From Pseudarthrobacter sp. L1SW (GTDB lineage Bacteria; Actinomycetota; Actinomycetes; Actinomycetales; Micrococcaceae), in NCBI RefSeq assembly GCF_020809045.1, contig NZ_CP078079.1, forward strand, positions 1,426,001-1,490,000: DNA of 64,000 nucleotides. Direction: 5' to 3'. The first letter of the stretch is position 1. Every line of letters starts with the position of its first letter. The notes below the pieces were generated by a model. That model had not been told where the DNA came from, made no database searches, and was given only the letters and a program-made list of their open reading frames with translations. The translations under genes were made by a program, and so were the position numbers. Positions 7,904 to 16,303 of the stretch are shown one piece after another.

Positions 7904-9094
7904 GTGAGAAGATTGCGGGCTATCGTGTCTACAGACGAAACGGGCCAGGGCGGATCAGCCGCCTCCACCAGCGCGGGGCACCCCCATGGCCAGGGACGGG
8001 ACCTGGTCCAACTGGTTACCCCATCCGGGGAACGGGTCAGCCATCCGGAGTTCGATTACTGGGTCAAGGACATCACCGACGAGCAGTTGTGTTCCCTTTT
8101 TGAGGACATGACCGTCATCCGGCGGATCGACATCGAAGCTACCGCCCTGCAGCGGCAGGGAGAACTCGGGCTGTGGCCGCCGCTGCTGGGACAGGAAGCA
8201 GCGCAGATCGGCTCGGGCCGGGCGCTGCGCAGCGATGACTTTGTTTTTTCAAGCTACCGCGAGAACGGGGTGGCTTACTGCCGTGGAGTGGACCTGACGG
8301 ACCTTGTCCGGGTGTGGCGCGGCAATGCCTCCTCAGGCTGGGACCCCTACACCGTCAACATGGCCACCCCGCAGATCATCATTGGCGCCCAGACGCTGCA
8401 CGCCACCGGCTACGCCATGGGCATCCAGAACGACGGCGCTGATTCGGTGGCCATGACCTATTTCGGTGACGGAGCCACCAGCGAGGGCGACGTCAACGAG
8501 GCCATGGTGTTTGCCGCGAGCTTCCAGGTGCCCGTGGTGTTTTTCTGCACCAACAACCACTGGGCAATCTCCGAGCCCGTCCGGCTCCAGTCCCACATCC
8601 ACCTCGCGGACCGGGCTGCCGGGTTCGGTATTCCCAGCCTGCGCGTGGACGGTAACGACGTCCTGGCCGTTATGGCGGCAACGCGGGTGGCCCTGGACCG
8701 GGCACGGCGCGGCGGCGGCCCCACCTTCATCGAGGCGGTCAGTTATCGGATGGGCCCGCACACCACGGCGGATGACCCCACCCGCTACCGCGACGCCAAC
8801 GAACTTGAGGACTGGGCTGCCAAGGACCCCATCAGCCGGATTGCCGCCCTTTTGGACCGGAAGGGCCTGCTGACCGAAGAATTGCAGCAGCAGGTGAAGG
8901 ACAAGGCCGACGCCGTGGCGCGGGGGATCCGCACGGGGTGCACCACCATGCCGGACCCGGAGCCCATGGACGTCTTCAAACACGTCTACAGCACACCCAA
9001 TTCCTGGCTGGACCGGCAGCAGGACCACTACGCCCGTTACCTGGCCTCCTTCGGTGATCCCGCAGGGGCCGTTTCAGAAGAAGGTGCACGCTGA
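7904..9094 (+). CDS. bkdA: Branched-chain 2-oxoacid dehydrogenase E1 alpha subunit
   Basis: The 396-residue protein is the thiamine-diphosphate E1 alpha chain. The ThDP motif begins GDGATSEGDVNEAMVFAASF and ends with the conserved Asn of CTNNHWAIS. The phosphorylation-loop region YRMGPHTTADDPTRYR is present and typical of branched-chain and actinobacterial pyruvate E1 alpha. A GTG at 7925 is an alternative start; the first residues are poorly conserved. E1 beta and E2 follow with 1- and 4-base overlaps. Because the leucine pathway is next door, the likely substrates are the keto acids of Leu, Ile and Val rather than pyruvate. Oxidative decarboxylation yields isovaleryl-, 2-methylbutyryl- and isobutyryl-CoA. 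Confidence 0.9.
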   Translation: MRRLRAIVSTDETGQGGSAASTSAGHPHGQGRDLVQLVTPSGERVSHPEFDYWVKDITDEQLCSLFEDMTVIRRIDIEATALQRQGELGLWPPLLGQEAAQIGSGRALRSDDFVFSSYRENGVAYCRGVDLTDLVRVWRGNASSGWDPYTVNMATPQIIIGAQTLHATGYAMGIQNDGADSVAMTYFGDGATSEGDVNEAMVFAASFQVPVVFFCTNNHWAISEPVRLQSHIHLADRAAGFGIPSLRVDGNDVLAVMAATRVALDRARRGGGPTFIEAVSYRMGPHTTADDPTRYRDANELEDWAAKDPISRIAALLDRKGLLTEELQQQVKDKADAVARGIRTGCTTMPDPEPMDVFKHVYSTPNSWLDRQQDHYARYLASFGDPAGAVSEEGAR

Positions 9095-10104
9095 TGACCC
9101 AGATGACCTTTGCCCGCGCCATCAACGCCGGCCTGCGGAAGTCCCTCGAGAACGATCCCAAAGTGGTCCTCCTTGGTGAGGACATCGGCACCCTCGGCGG
9201 CGTGTTCCGTGTGACCGACGGGCTGCAGAAGGACTTCGGAAAGCACCGGGTGGTTGATACGCCGCTGGCGGAATCGGCCATTGTGGGCACCGCCGTCGGC
9301 CTCGCCTACCGCGGCTACCGCCCGGTGGTGGAAATCCAGTTCGACGGTTTTGTGTACCCCGCGTTCGACCAGATCGTCAGCCAGGTGGCCAAGATCCACT
9401 ACCGCACCGGCGGAGCGGTAAAGATGCCCATCACCATCAGGGTTCCGTTCGGCGGAGGCATCGGCTCACCCGAGCACCATTCCGAATCGCCGGAGGCCTA
9501 CTTCACCCACACGTCCGGCCTTCGCGTGGTGACGGTTGCGGACCCCCAGGACGCGTACACCGTGATCCAGCAGGCAATTTCCTGTGACGACCCCGTACTC
9601 TTCTTTGAACCCAAGCGCCGGTACCACGACAAAGGCGAAGTGGACGAGGCCGTTGACCCCAACGCCGCGGTGCCCATGGGCCAGGCGCGCGTGCTGGCCA
9701 AGGGCGGCGACGTCACGCTGGTGGCCTACGGCCCGCTGGTCAAGACGGCCCTCGATGCCGCTTCCGCGGCCGCCGACGAAGGGATTTCCATCGAGGTCAT
9801 CGACCTTCGGTCCCTGGCGCCGGTGGACTATGACACCGTTGTGGCCTCCGTCCGCCGTACCGGGCGCCTGGTCATCACCCACGAGGCCGGGCAGTCGGGC
9901 GGCCTGGGCGCAGAGGTGGCAGCGAGCATTACCGAGCGGTGCTTCTACTACCTGGAAGCCGCGCCGGTCCGGGTCACCGGTTTCGACATTCCCTACCCCT
10001 ACTCAAAACTTGAAATGCACCATCTGCCCGGCCTGGACCGAATCCTCGACGGCGTGGACCGTGCCCTTGGCCGGCCGAACTCCCTCAGCGGGCTGGAAGG
10101 ATGA
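9094..10104 (+). CDS. bkdB: Branched-chain 2-oxoacid dehydrogenase E1 beta subunit
   Basis: A 336-residue transketolase-like E1 beta chain. It has the conserved GEDIGTLGGVFRVTDGL start, DTPLAESAIVGTAVG, and the C-terminal transketolase domain (VIDLRSLAPVDYDTVVASV). Its ATG shares one base with the E1 alpha stop and its stop overlaps the E2 ATG, so subunit ratios are probably set by coupling. It forms the alpha2beta2 decarboxylase with E1 alpha. Confidence 0.92.
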   Translation: MTQMTFARAINAGLRKSLENDPKVVLLGEDIGTLGGVFRVTDGLQKDFGKHRVVDTPLAESAIVGTAVGLAYRGYRPVVEIQFDGFVYPAFDQIVSQVAKIHYRTGGAVKMPITIRVPFGGGIGSPEHHSESPEAYFTHTSGLRVVTVADPQDAYTVIQQAISCDDPVLFFEPKRRYHDKGEVDEAVDPNAAVPMGQARVLAKGGDVTLVAYGPLVKTALDAASAAADEGISIEVIDLRSLAPVDYDTVVASVRRTGRLVITHEAGQSGGLGAEVAASITERCFYYLEAAPVRVTGFDIPYPYSKLEMHHLPGLDRILDGVDRALGRPNSLSGLEG

Positions 10105-11522
10105 GCGCCACCATGATCAAGGAATTCCGGTTACCGGACCTGGGCGAGGGACTCACCGAATCGGAGATCCTCAGCTGGAAGGTGGGAGTCGGCGACACCG
10201 TCAGCCTGAACCAGGTGATTGCCGAGGTTGAAACGGCCAAGGCAGTGGTGGAGCTACCGTCCCCGTTCGCCGGGGTCATCAAGGAACTGCACGAACAGCC
10301 GGGCACCGTCGTGGAGGTGGGCAAGCCCATCGTCTCGTTCGAGGTAGCGGACGACGCCGGGACGGCACCTTCGGAGGGAACGGGCGAGGCTGCGTCCGGG
10401 GCGGAGTCCGGGCCGCCGAAGAGGGAACCAAACCTCGTGGGGTACGGCGCCGTCGTCGAAAGCACCAGCCGGCCCGCGCGGCGGCCGCGGAACTTCCCGG
10501 CGGCCCAGCCTGCCGAATCCAGGCGAGTCGACAGCAGTCCTGCCGAAACCCGGCCCTTGGTGGTGGAGCCTGCCGAAACAGGCCCCGTCCAAACCAAGCC
10601 TGCCGGGGTTGCTGCTGACCGCCCCCGTTCCACGCCCCCGGTCCGGAAGCTGGCGAAGGATCTCGGGGTGGACCTGGCGGATGTCGCCGGGACCGGTCCG
10701 CAGGGGCTGATCACCCGCGAGGACGTGCAGGACTTCGTGGAGGGCACGTCCGCTGGCGTCGGTGCAGTCGCTGGCGTGGGCCACGAAGCAGCTGCTCCTA
10801 CGGCGGCCGCGCGGCCGGGCGGGCGGGAGAGCCGGACCCCCATCAAGGGCGTCCGGAAACTCACGGCTGCTGCCATGGTGCAGAGTGCGTTCACCGCGCC
10901 GCATGCCACGGAATTCCTGACTGTCGACGTCACTCCGTCCATGGAACTGCTGGCCAGGCTCCGGGACAGCAGGGAATTCGCGGGCCGCAAGCTGACTCCG
11001 CTGACCCTCGCTGCGAAGGCAGTGCTTGTTGCCCTCCGGCACAATCCGTCGCTCAATTCGCGCTGGGACGAGGAAAACCAGGAGATTGTCACGTTCGACT
11101 ACGTGAACCTCGGCATAGCGGCTGCAACCCCCAGGGGCCTCACGGTGCCCAACATCAAGGACGCGGACTCTCTGTCCCTGGCACAGTTGGCGGAAGCACT
11201 GACAGCGCTCGCGGAAACCGCCCGCGCCGGCAAGACCCCGCCCGCGGACCTGTCCGGAGGCACCATCTCCATCACCAATATCGGCGTCTTCGGGATCGAC
11301 GCCGGCACGCCCATTCTGAATCCCGGGGAAGCGGCGATCCTTGCCCTGGGGGCCGTGCGGAAGATGCCGTGGGAGTATCGCGGCGAGATTGCCCTGCGCC
11401 AGGTGATGACCCTGAGCCTGTCCTTTGACCACCGGCTGGTGGATGGCGAACAGGGCTCGCGTTTCCTCGCAGGAGTGGGTGCCATCCTGGCCGATCCAGG
11501 CATGGTCCTGACCATGGTCTAA
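10101..11522 (+). CDS. bkdC: Dihydrolipoyl acyltransferase (E2) of the branched-chain dehydrogenase
   Basis: The 473-residue E2 has one N-terminal lipoyl domain (lipoyl Lys 47 in VETAKAVVE), a long Pro/Ala/Glu linker (about 90-180), a peripheral-subunit-binding domain (STPPVRKLAKDLGVDLADV, about 178-215), and a C-terminal catalytic acyltransferase domain with H444 in DHRLVDGE. It takes the acyl group from E1 to CoA. The linker carries four exact-period decapeptide repeats (see 10509-10628). No E3 dihydrolipoamide dehydrogenase gene is in the operon, so the cell must share an lpd encoded elsewhere. Confidence 0.92.
   Translation: MSATMIKEFRLPDLGEGLTESEILSWKVGVGDTVSLNQVIAEVETAKAVVELPSPFAGVIKELHEQPGTVVEVGKPIVSFEVADDAGTAPSEGTGEAASGAESGPPKREPNLVGYGAVVESTSRPARRPRNFPAAQPAESRRVDSSPAETRPLVVEPAETGPVQTKPAGVAADRPRSTPPVRKLAKDLGVDLADVAGTGPQGLITREDVQDFVEGTSAGVGAVAGVGHEAAAPTAAARPGGRESRTPIKGVRKLTAAAMVQSAFTAPHATEFLTVDVTPSMELLARLRDSREFAGRKLTPLTLAAKAVLVALRHNPSLNSRWDEENQEIVTFDYVNLGIAAATPRGLTVPNIKDADSLSLAQLAEALTALAETARAGKTPPADLSGGTISITNIGVFGIDAGTPILNPGEAAILALGAVRKMPWEYRGEIALRQVMTLSLSFDHRLVDGEQGSRFLAGVGAILADPGMVLTMV
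10509..10628 (+). repeat. Four 30-bp in-frame repeats in the E2 linker
   Basis: The sequence CCTGCCG recurs exactly every 30 bases (10509, 10539, 10569, 10599) in the reading frame. It yields four decapeptides beginning PAES, PAET, PAET and PAG (residues 137-176). The rest of each unit has diverged. The third unit is flanked by GGTGGTGGAGCCTGCCGAAA, which resembles a short palindromic intergenic repeat often seen in Arthrobacter. Confidence 0.8.
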
Positions 11523-11551
11523 ATCCAGCGGTTACCTGCAGGGGCGGCCCT

Positions 11552-11593
11552 GGACCGCTTGAGCGTTGCTGCCCGGCACCGCTTAAGCGGTCC
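11552..11593. terminator. Hairpin between convergent E2 and tetR genes
   Basis: Arms GGACCGCTTGAGCG (11552-11565) and CGCTTAAGCGGTCC (11580-11593) pair over 14 bp with one G-U, loop 14. The right arm contains the stop codon of the leftward TetR gene (ends 11583). It probably ends transcription from both sides. Confidence 0.6.
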
Positions 11594-12305
11594 AAGGCCG
11601 TTCGTGCTGGGGGCCAGGGGAGGCGTCAACCAGCAACGCGGCCAGTGCCATGCTCTCGAGCAGCGGGCGGGCGGTTCCGGCTGCCACCTTCCGGCCGTGG
11701 CTGCGGACCGAATGGGGGGTGGAGTTGATCAGGCCAAACGTGGCATGGGCACGCATCCGGAGCTCTGAAATGTCGGTTGCGGGATGGAGCCTCGCCAGGA
11801 CATCCACCCAGACCTCCACGTAACTGCGCTGGAGGGTCCGCACCGCGTCCTGGTCCTGTTCAGACAGGCTGCTGAAGTCCCGGTCCTGGACCCGGATCAC
11901 GTCCGGCTTGCCCAGGGCAAAATCCACCTGGAACTCCACCAGCCCCCGAAGCGCGGCCAGGGGGTCCGCATTGGCCGCCACCACCCGGCGCCCGCCGTCC
12001 AGCAGTTCCTGGCTGACGGTGACCAGCAGGTCGGCCAGCACCGCCTGCTTGCCCGGGAAATGGCGGTATACGGCCGGGCCGCTGACGCCCGCGGCAGCAC
12101 CGAGGTCTTCCAGGGAAACCCGGTTGAAGCCGTGCAGGGCAAACAGCGAAGCGGCAGCGGACAGCAGCGCCCGGCGGCGGTTCTCCTTCGCCCTGCTGCG
12201 CTGGGTTGTACTGCTGGACTGGGTTGTACTGCCGCGCTGCTGGGTACTGCTGGGCTGCGCTGGACTGCTGCGCTCGCCAGCCGGCGCGGCGTTGGTGCTT
12301 GGCAC
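11583..12305 (-). CDS. TetR-family regulator of the leucine/methylcrotonyl-CoA operon
   Basis: A 240-residue protein. Residues 1-40 are a low-complexity Ser/Thr/Gln/Pro tract. A TetR helix-turn-helix follows (RRALLSAAASLFALHGFNRV ... DLGAAAGVSGPAVYRHFPGKQAVLADLL, about 44-93), then a ligand-binding domain of about 145 residues. It is divergent from the carboxylase operon with two matching inverted repeats between. TetR regulators of this kind repress acyl-CoA catabolic operons and are released by a CoA ester. The tract is encoded by near-repeats around ctgggttgtactgc, so its length may vary among strains. A downstream ATG is possible, but none follows before the HTH, supporting this start. 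Confidence 0.85.
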   Translation of the reverse strand: MPSTNAAPAGERSSPAQPSSTQQRGSTTQSSSTTQRSRAKENRRRALLSAAASLFALHGFNRVSLEDLGAAAGVSGPAVYRHFPGKQAVLADLLVTVSQELLDGGRRVVAANADPLAALRGLVEFQVDFALGKPDVIRVQDRDFSSLSEQDQDAVRTLQRSYVEVWVDVLARLHPATDISELRMRAHATFGLINSTPHSVRSHGRKVAAGTARPLLESMALAALLVDASPGPQHERPWTA

Positions 12306-12348
12306 AATTCCTCCTCGGACCCGGTGAGTCTAGCAAGGCAGCCCTGTG

Positions 12349-12402
12349 TTGGACATCACAGTTAATCGAGACTAACCTGAATTTCAGTTACTCAGCACTA
12401 AC
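12349..12402 (+). promoter_or_regulatory. Promoter with two TetR-type operators before the carboxylase operon
   Basis: Two 16-bp inverted repeats, GTTAATCGAGACTAAC (12361-12376) and GTTACTCAGCACTAAC (12387-12402), share GTTA-N8-TAAC and lie 26 bases apart. A candidate -35 TTGGAC (12349-12354) and -10 TAACCT (12373-12378, spacing 18) place the first operator across the spacer and -10 box and the second just downstream of the start point. This fits repression by the divergent TetR protein. The site is 45 bases before the ATG at 12448. Confidence 0.7.
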
Positions 12403-12447
12403 CGAGTTGGCTTCGCCCGCCGGTCCGAACATGAACAGGATGCGTCA

Positions 12448-14055
12448 ATGGAGACCATTGCCAGCCGGCTCGATCCCTCGAGCGGGGCCTTCGTGGAAAA
12501 CCGCGAAGCACAGCTGCAGCTGGTGGCGGACCTGCGGAAAAGGCTTGCGGACGCAGCCCTGGGCGGCCCGGAGAAGTCCAGGCAGCGCCACGTGGCCCGG
12601 GGAAAGCTCCTGCCCCGCGAGCGCATCGACCAGCTGCTCGACGACGGCAGCCCCTTCCTCGAAATCGGCCCGCTGGCCGCGAACGGGATGTACAACAACG
12701 AGGCCCCCGGTGCCGGCGTCATCGCGGGCATCGGGCTGGTCCATGGGCGCCACGTGCTGGTCATCTCCAATGACGCCACGGTCAAGGGCGGCACCTACTA
12801 TCCGCTGACCGTCAAGAAGCACCTGCGGGCCCAGGAGATCGCCCTCGAAAACCGGCTGCCCTGCATCTACCTGGTGGATTCCGGCGGAGCGTTCCTGCCC
12901 AAGCAGGACGAGGTGTTTCCGGACAAGGAGCATTTCGGGCGTATCTTCTACAACCAGGCACGGCTGTCCGCGGCCAAGATTCCCCAGATCGCCTCGGTCA
13001 TGGGTTCCTGCACCGCCGGCGGCGCCTACGTGCCGGCCATGAGCGACGAAACGGTCATCGTCCGGAACCAGGGCACCATCTTCCTGGGCGGGCCGCCGCT
13101 GGTAAAGGCCGCGATCGGAGAGATCGTCACTCCGGAAGAGCTTGGCGGCGGGGACGTCCACTCAAGGATTTCGGGCGTGACGGACCACCTTGCCGAAAAC
13201 GACGAACACGCGCTGCAGATCATCCGCGACATCGTCTCCACCCTCCCGCCGCCGGCGCGGCCGGCGTGGGACGTAAGTGCCGCCGTCGAACCGTCAGCAG
13301 ACCCTGACGGGCTGTACGGTGCCGTGCCCACGGACGTCAACGCCCCGTATGACGTCCACGAGGTGATCGCCCGGCTGGTGGACGGCAGCCGGTTCCATGA
13401 ATTCAAGAAGGAGTACGGCGCCACCCTGGTAACCGGCTTCGCCAGGCTGCACGGCCACCCTGTGGGCATCGTGGCCAACAACGGCGTGCTCTTCAGCGAG
13501 TCATCCCTCAAAGGCGCGCACTTCATCGAACTCTGCGACCAGCGCGGCATTCCGCTGGTCTTCCTGCAGAACATCTCCGGCTTCATGGTGGGCAAGGACT
13601 CGGAGCAAGGAGGCATCGCCAAGAACGGCGCCAAGATGGTCACGGCCGTGGCCACCGCCCGGGTGCCCAAGCTGACGGTGGTCATCGGCGGCTCCTTCGG
13701 CGCCGGCAACTACTCCATGTGCGGCCGCGCGTACTCACCCCGGTTCCTGTGGATGTGGCCGGCAGCCCGGATCTCGGTCATGGGCGGCAACCAGGCGTCC
13801 AGCGTGCTGGCCACCGTGAAGCGGGACCAGTTCGAGGCCGCGGGCCAGAAATGGTCCGCCGAGGACGAGGAGGCCTTCAAAGCGCCCATCCGCCAGCAGT
13901 ACGAGGACCAGGGCAGCCCCTATTACTCCACGGCAAGGCTGTGGGATGACGGCGTGATTGATCCAGCCGATACCCGCACCGTGCTGGGGCTGGCGTTGGA
14001 TGTCGTGTCCCGCACGCCGCTGCCGGAAACCTCCTTCGGCCTCTTCAGGATGTGA
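12448..14055 (+). CDS. accD1: Methylcrotonyl-CoA carboxylase beta (carboxyltransferase) subunit
   Basis: The 535-residue protein has both halves of an acyl-CoA carboxyltransferase. Motifs such as [37 protein letters not shown] and [16 protein letters not shown] are typical of the methylcrotonyl-CoA and geranyl-CoA branch rather than propionyl-CoA carboxylase. ATG 12448 has AGGA seven bases upstream. It carboxylates 3-methylcrotonyl-CoA from leucine to 3-methylglutaconyl-CoA, working with the biotin subunit just downstream. The order and content match M. tuberculosis accD1-accA1. Confidence 0.92.
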   Translation: METIASRLDPSSGAFVENREAQLQLVADLRKRLADAALGGPEKSRQRHVARGKLLPRERIDQLLDDGSPFLEIGPLAANGMYNNEAPGAGVIAGIGLVHGRHVLVISNDATVKGGTYYPLTVKKHLRAQEIALENRLPCIYLVDSGGAFLPKQDEVFPDKEHFGRIFYNQARLSAAKIPQIASVMGSCTAGGAYVPAMSDETVIVRNQGTIFLGGPPLVKAAIGEIVTPEELGGGDVHSRISGVTDHLAENDEHALQIIRDIVSTLPPPARPAWDVSAAVEPSADPDGLYGAVPTDVNAPYDVHEVIARLVDGSRFHEFKKEYGATLVTGFARLHGHPVGIVANNGVLFSESSLKGAHFIELCDQRGIPLVFLQNISGFMVGKDSEQGGIAKNGAKMVTAVATARVPKLTVVIGGSFGAGNYSMCGRAYSPRFLWMWPAARISVMGGNQASSVLATVKRDQFEAAGQKWSAEDEEAFKAPIRQQYEDQGSPYYSTARLWDDGVIDPADTRTVLGLALDVVSRTPLPETSFGLFRM

Positions 14056-14063
14056 GCCCGCAC

Positions 14064-16301
14064 ATGACTACTCCTTCCTTCGCCGGTATCTCCACGGCAA
14101 ACAGGCCCCTGTTCAGCACTGTCCTGGTGGCCAACCGCGGTGAGATCGCCTGCCGCGTGATCCGCACACTCGGCGCGCTGGGAATCCGGTCGGTGGCCGT
14201 TTACAGCGATGCCGACGCCGGTGCGCGCCACGTGCGCGAGGCTGACGCTGCCGTGCGGATCGGCCCCGCCGCGGCCACGGAGAGCTACCTGAAGATCGAA
14301 GCCATCATCGAGGCCTGCCGCACGGCCGGTGCGGAAGCTGTGCATCCGGGCTACGGCTTCCTGAGCGAGAACGCGGACTTCGCCCGCGCGCTGGACCAGG
14401 CCGGCATCGCCTTCATCGGCCCCGGCGTTGACGCGCTGGACATGATGGGGGACAAGATCCGCTCCAAGAACCACGTGGCGGGCTACGGCGTCCCCGTGGT
14501 GCCAGGCGTGGCGGAGCCCGGCATGACGGATGGGCAGCTGGTACAGGCAGCCGACGCCGTAGGGTTTCCGCTGCTGATCAAGCCCTCTGCGGGCGGCGGC
14601 GGCAAGGGCATGCACGTGGTGGAACGGCCGGAGGATCTGCCTGCGGCATTGGCCACCGCCCGGCGCGTGGCCGCCAGCGCCTTCGGCGACGACACCTTGT
14701 TCCTGGAACGCCTGGTATCCACTCCGCGGCACATCGAGGTGCAGGTGCTGGCGGACACCCACGGCAACGTCATCCACTTGGGCGAGCGTGAATGCTCGCT
14801 GCAGCGGCGGCACCAGAAGGTCATCGAGGAGGCGCCGTCGCCCTTGCTCGAAGCGCACCCGGACGGTGCTGCCCTCCGTGCCCGCATCGGCGAGGCCGCC
14901 TGCAATGCCGCCCGCAGCGTCAATTGCAGCGGCGCCGGGACCGTCGAGTTCCTCGTCTCAGACGACGAACCGGAGCAGTTCTACTTCATGGAGATGAACA
15001 CCAGGCTGCAGGTGGAGCACCCGGTCACTGAAATGGTCACCGGCATCGACCTCGTCGAGTGGCAGGTGCGGATCGCCGCCGGCGCGGAACTCACCGTCCG
15101 GCAGGACGACGTCGAACTTAATGGCCACGCCGTGGAGGCGCGCGTTTACGCGGAGGTGCCGGAAAGGAATTTCCTGCCCTCTACAGGGAGGGTGCTCCTG
15201 CTGCATGAGCTGCCCGGCCCGCGGCAGCGGCCCAGCGCGCCGGAGCGCACCGAAGTGGTGGCCGCCCGGGGCAGGGTCCGCGTGGACTCATCGCTGATCG
15301 AAGGACTGGAGCTCTCGTCCAGTTACGATCCGATGATCTCCAAGGTCATCGCCTGGGGCAAGGACCGGACCGATGCCCTGGATACGCTGGACGAGGCCCT
15401 CACCGGATACACGGCCCTGGGCGTGCACACGAACGTTGAGTACCTTCGCCTGCTGATTAACGACGGCGACGTCCGGGCCGGGCGGCTGGACACCGGCCTG
15501 ATCGGGCGCAGGATGCCCGAACTCGCTTTCCGCCGGGCAGGCGCCTTCGAATTCGTGGCAGCCGCGCTCTATGCGGCCGAGCTGGAACGCCAAAACACAC
15601 CGCTCCCGCCGGCCGGCCCCTGGCAGCGGCAGGACGGTTGGCGGGTGGGCCAGGCAGCGCCGCGGCGCATCAGCATCGGAACGCCCGACGGCGGCGTGGC
15701 CACCGTGGCAGTCAGCGGCCTGGAGGTGCCGGAGGGCCTGGCCCGGGCCTCTGAGCCGATCCAGGCATCCGTCCAGGTGGACGGCGGGCGCCTGCGCCGC
15801 GTCTCACTGTCCCTCGCATCACGGAGCAGCCTCCGGCTGGAGCTCGACGGCGAGGCCAGGGAGTACTCGCTGGCCCCGGTCTACACCGGACCGGCGGGCC
15901 CCACGTGGACCAACCCGCTGCCCGGCGCTCCGTCGGAGCTCTTCCTCGGCCATGAAGGCTGGTCCTGCCGGCTGGAAGTCCTGACCCGCGAAGCGCGGCT
16001 TGAGCGGGTCCTTGCGGCGATACAGCGGGAGGAGGGCGCTGCCGATCCGGCCGTGCGCTCACCCATGCCGGGAACCGTGGTGTCCGTCCCGGTCAGCGAC
16101 GGGGACATGGTGAAGACCGGCCAGGTGCTGGTTTCGGTGGAGGCCATGAAGATGGAGCACCAGCTGCTGGCTCCCCTGGAGGGGACGGTACACCTGAGCA
16201 TCCGTCCCGGAGACCTGGTGAAGGCGGACCAGGTCCTGGCCACGGTCCATCCCCTGATAGATACAAACACCCCTAACGATCCCAACGGCGAAGGAGCCTA
16301 G
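14064..16301 (+). CDS. accA1: Methylcrotonyl-CoA carboxylase alpha (biotin carboxylase/BCCP) subunit
   Basis: A protein of about 745 residues. The biotin carboxylase begins VLVANRGEIACRVIRTLGALG. ATP-grasp motifs include the glycine loop SAGGGGKGMHVV and the EMNTRLQVEHPVTE active-site segment. The C-terminus is a biotinyl domain with biotin Lys in VEAMKMEHQL, about 50 residues from the end. I favour ATG 14064 over the GTG at 14052, whose AGGA is too close; the GTG would overlap the upstream stop. It is the ATP-dependent half of the leucine-pathway carboxylase. Confidence 0.92.
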   Translation: MTTPSFAGISTANRPLFSTVLVANRGEIACRVIRTLGALGIRSVAVYSDADAGARHVREADAAVRIGPAAATESYLKIEAIIEACRTAGAEAVHPGYGFLSENADFARALDQAGIAFIGPGVDALDMMGDKIRSKNHVAGYGVPVVPGVAEPGMTDGQLVQAADAVGFPLLIKPSAGGGGKGMHVVERPEDLPAALATARRVAASAFGDDTLFLERLVSTPRHIEVQVLADTHGNVIHLGERECSLQRRHQKVIEEAPSPLLEAHPDGAALRARIGEAACNAARSVNCSGAGTVEFLVSDDEPEQFYFMEMNTRLQVEHPVTEMVTGIDLVEWQVRIAAGAELTVRQDDVELNGHAVEARVYAEVPERNFLPSTGRVLLLHELPGPRQRPSAPERTEVVAARGRVRVDSSLIEGLELSSSYDPMISKVIAWGKDRTDALDTLDEALTGYTALGVHTNVEYLRLLINDGDVRAGRLDTGLIGRRMPELAFRRAGAFEFVAAALYAAELERQNTPLPPAGPWQRQDGWRVGQAAPRRISIGTPDGGVATVAVSGLEVPEGLARASEPIQASVQVDGGRLRRVSLSLASRSSLRLELDGEAREYSLAPVYTGPAGPTWTNPLPGAPSELFLGHEGWSCRLEVLTREARLERVLAAIQREEGAADPAVRSPMPGTVVSVPVSDGDMVKTGQVLVSVEAMKMEHQLLAPLEGTVHLSIRPGDLVKADQVLATVHPLIDTNTPNDPNGEGA

Positions 16302-16303
16302 AC

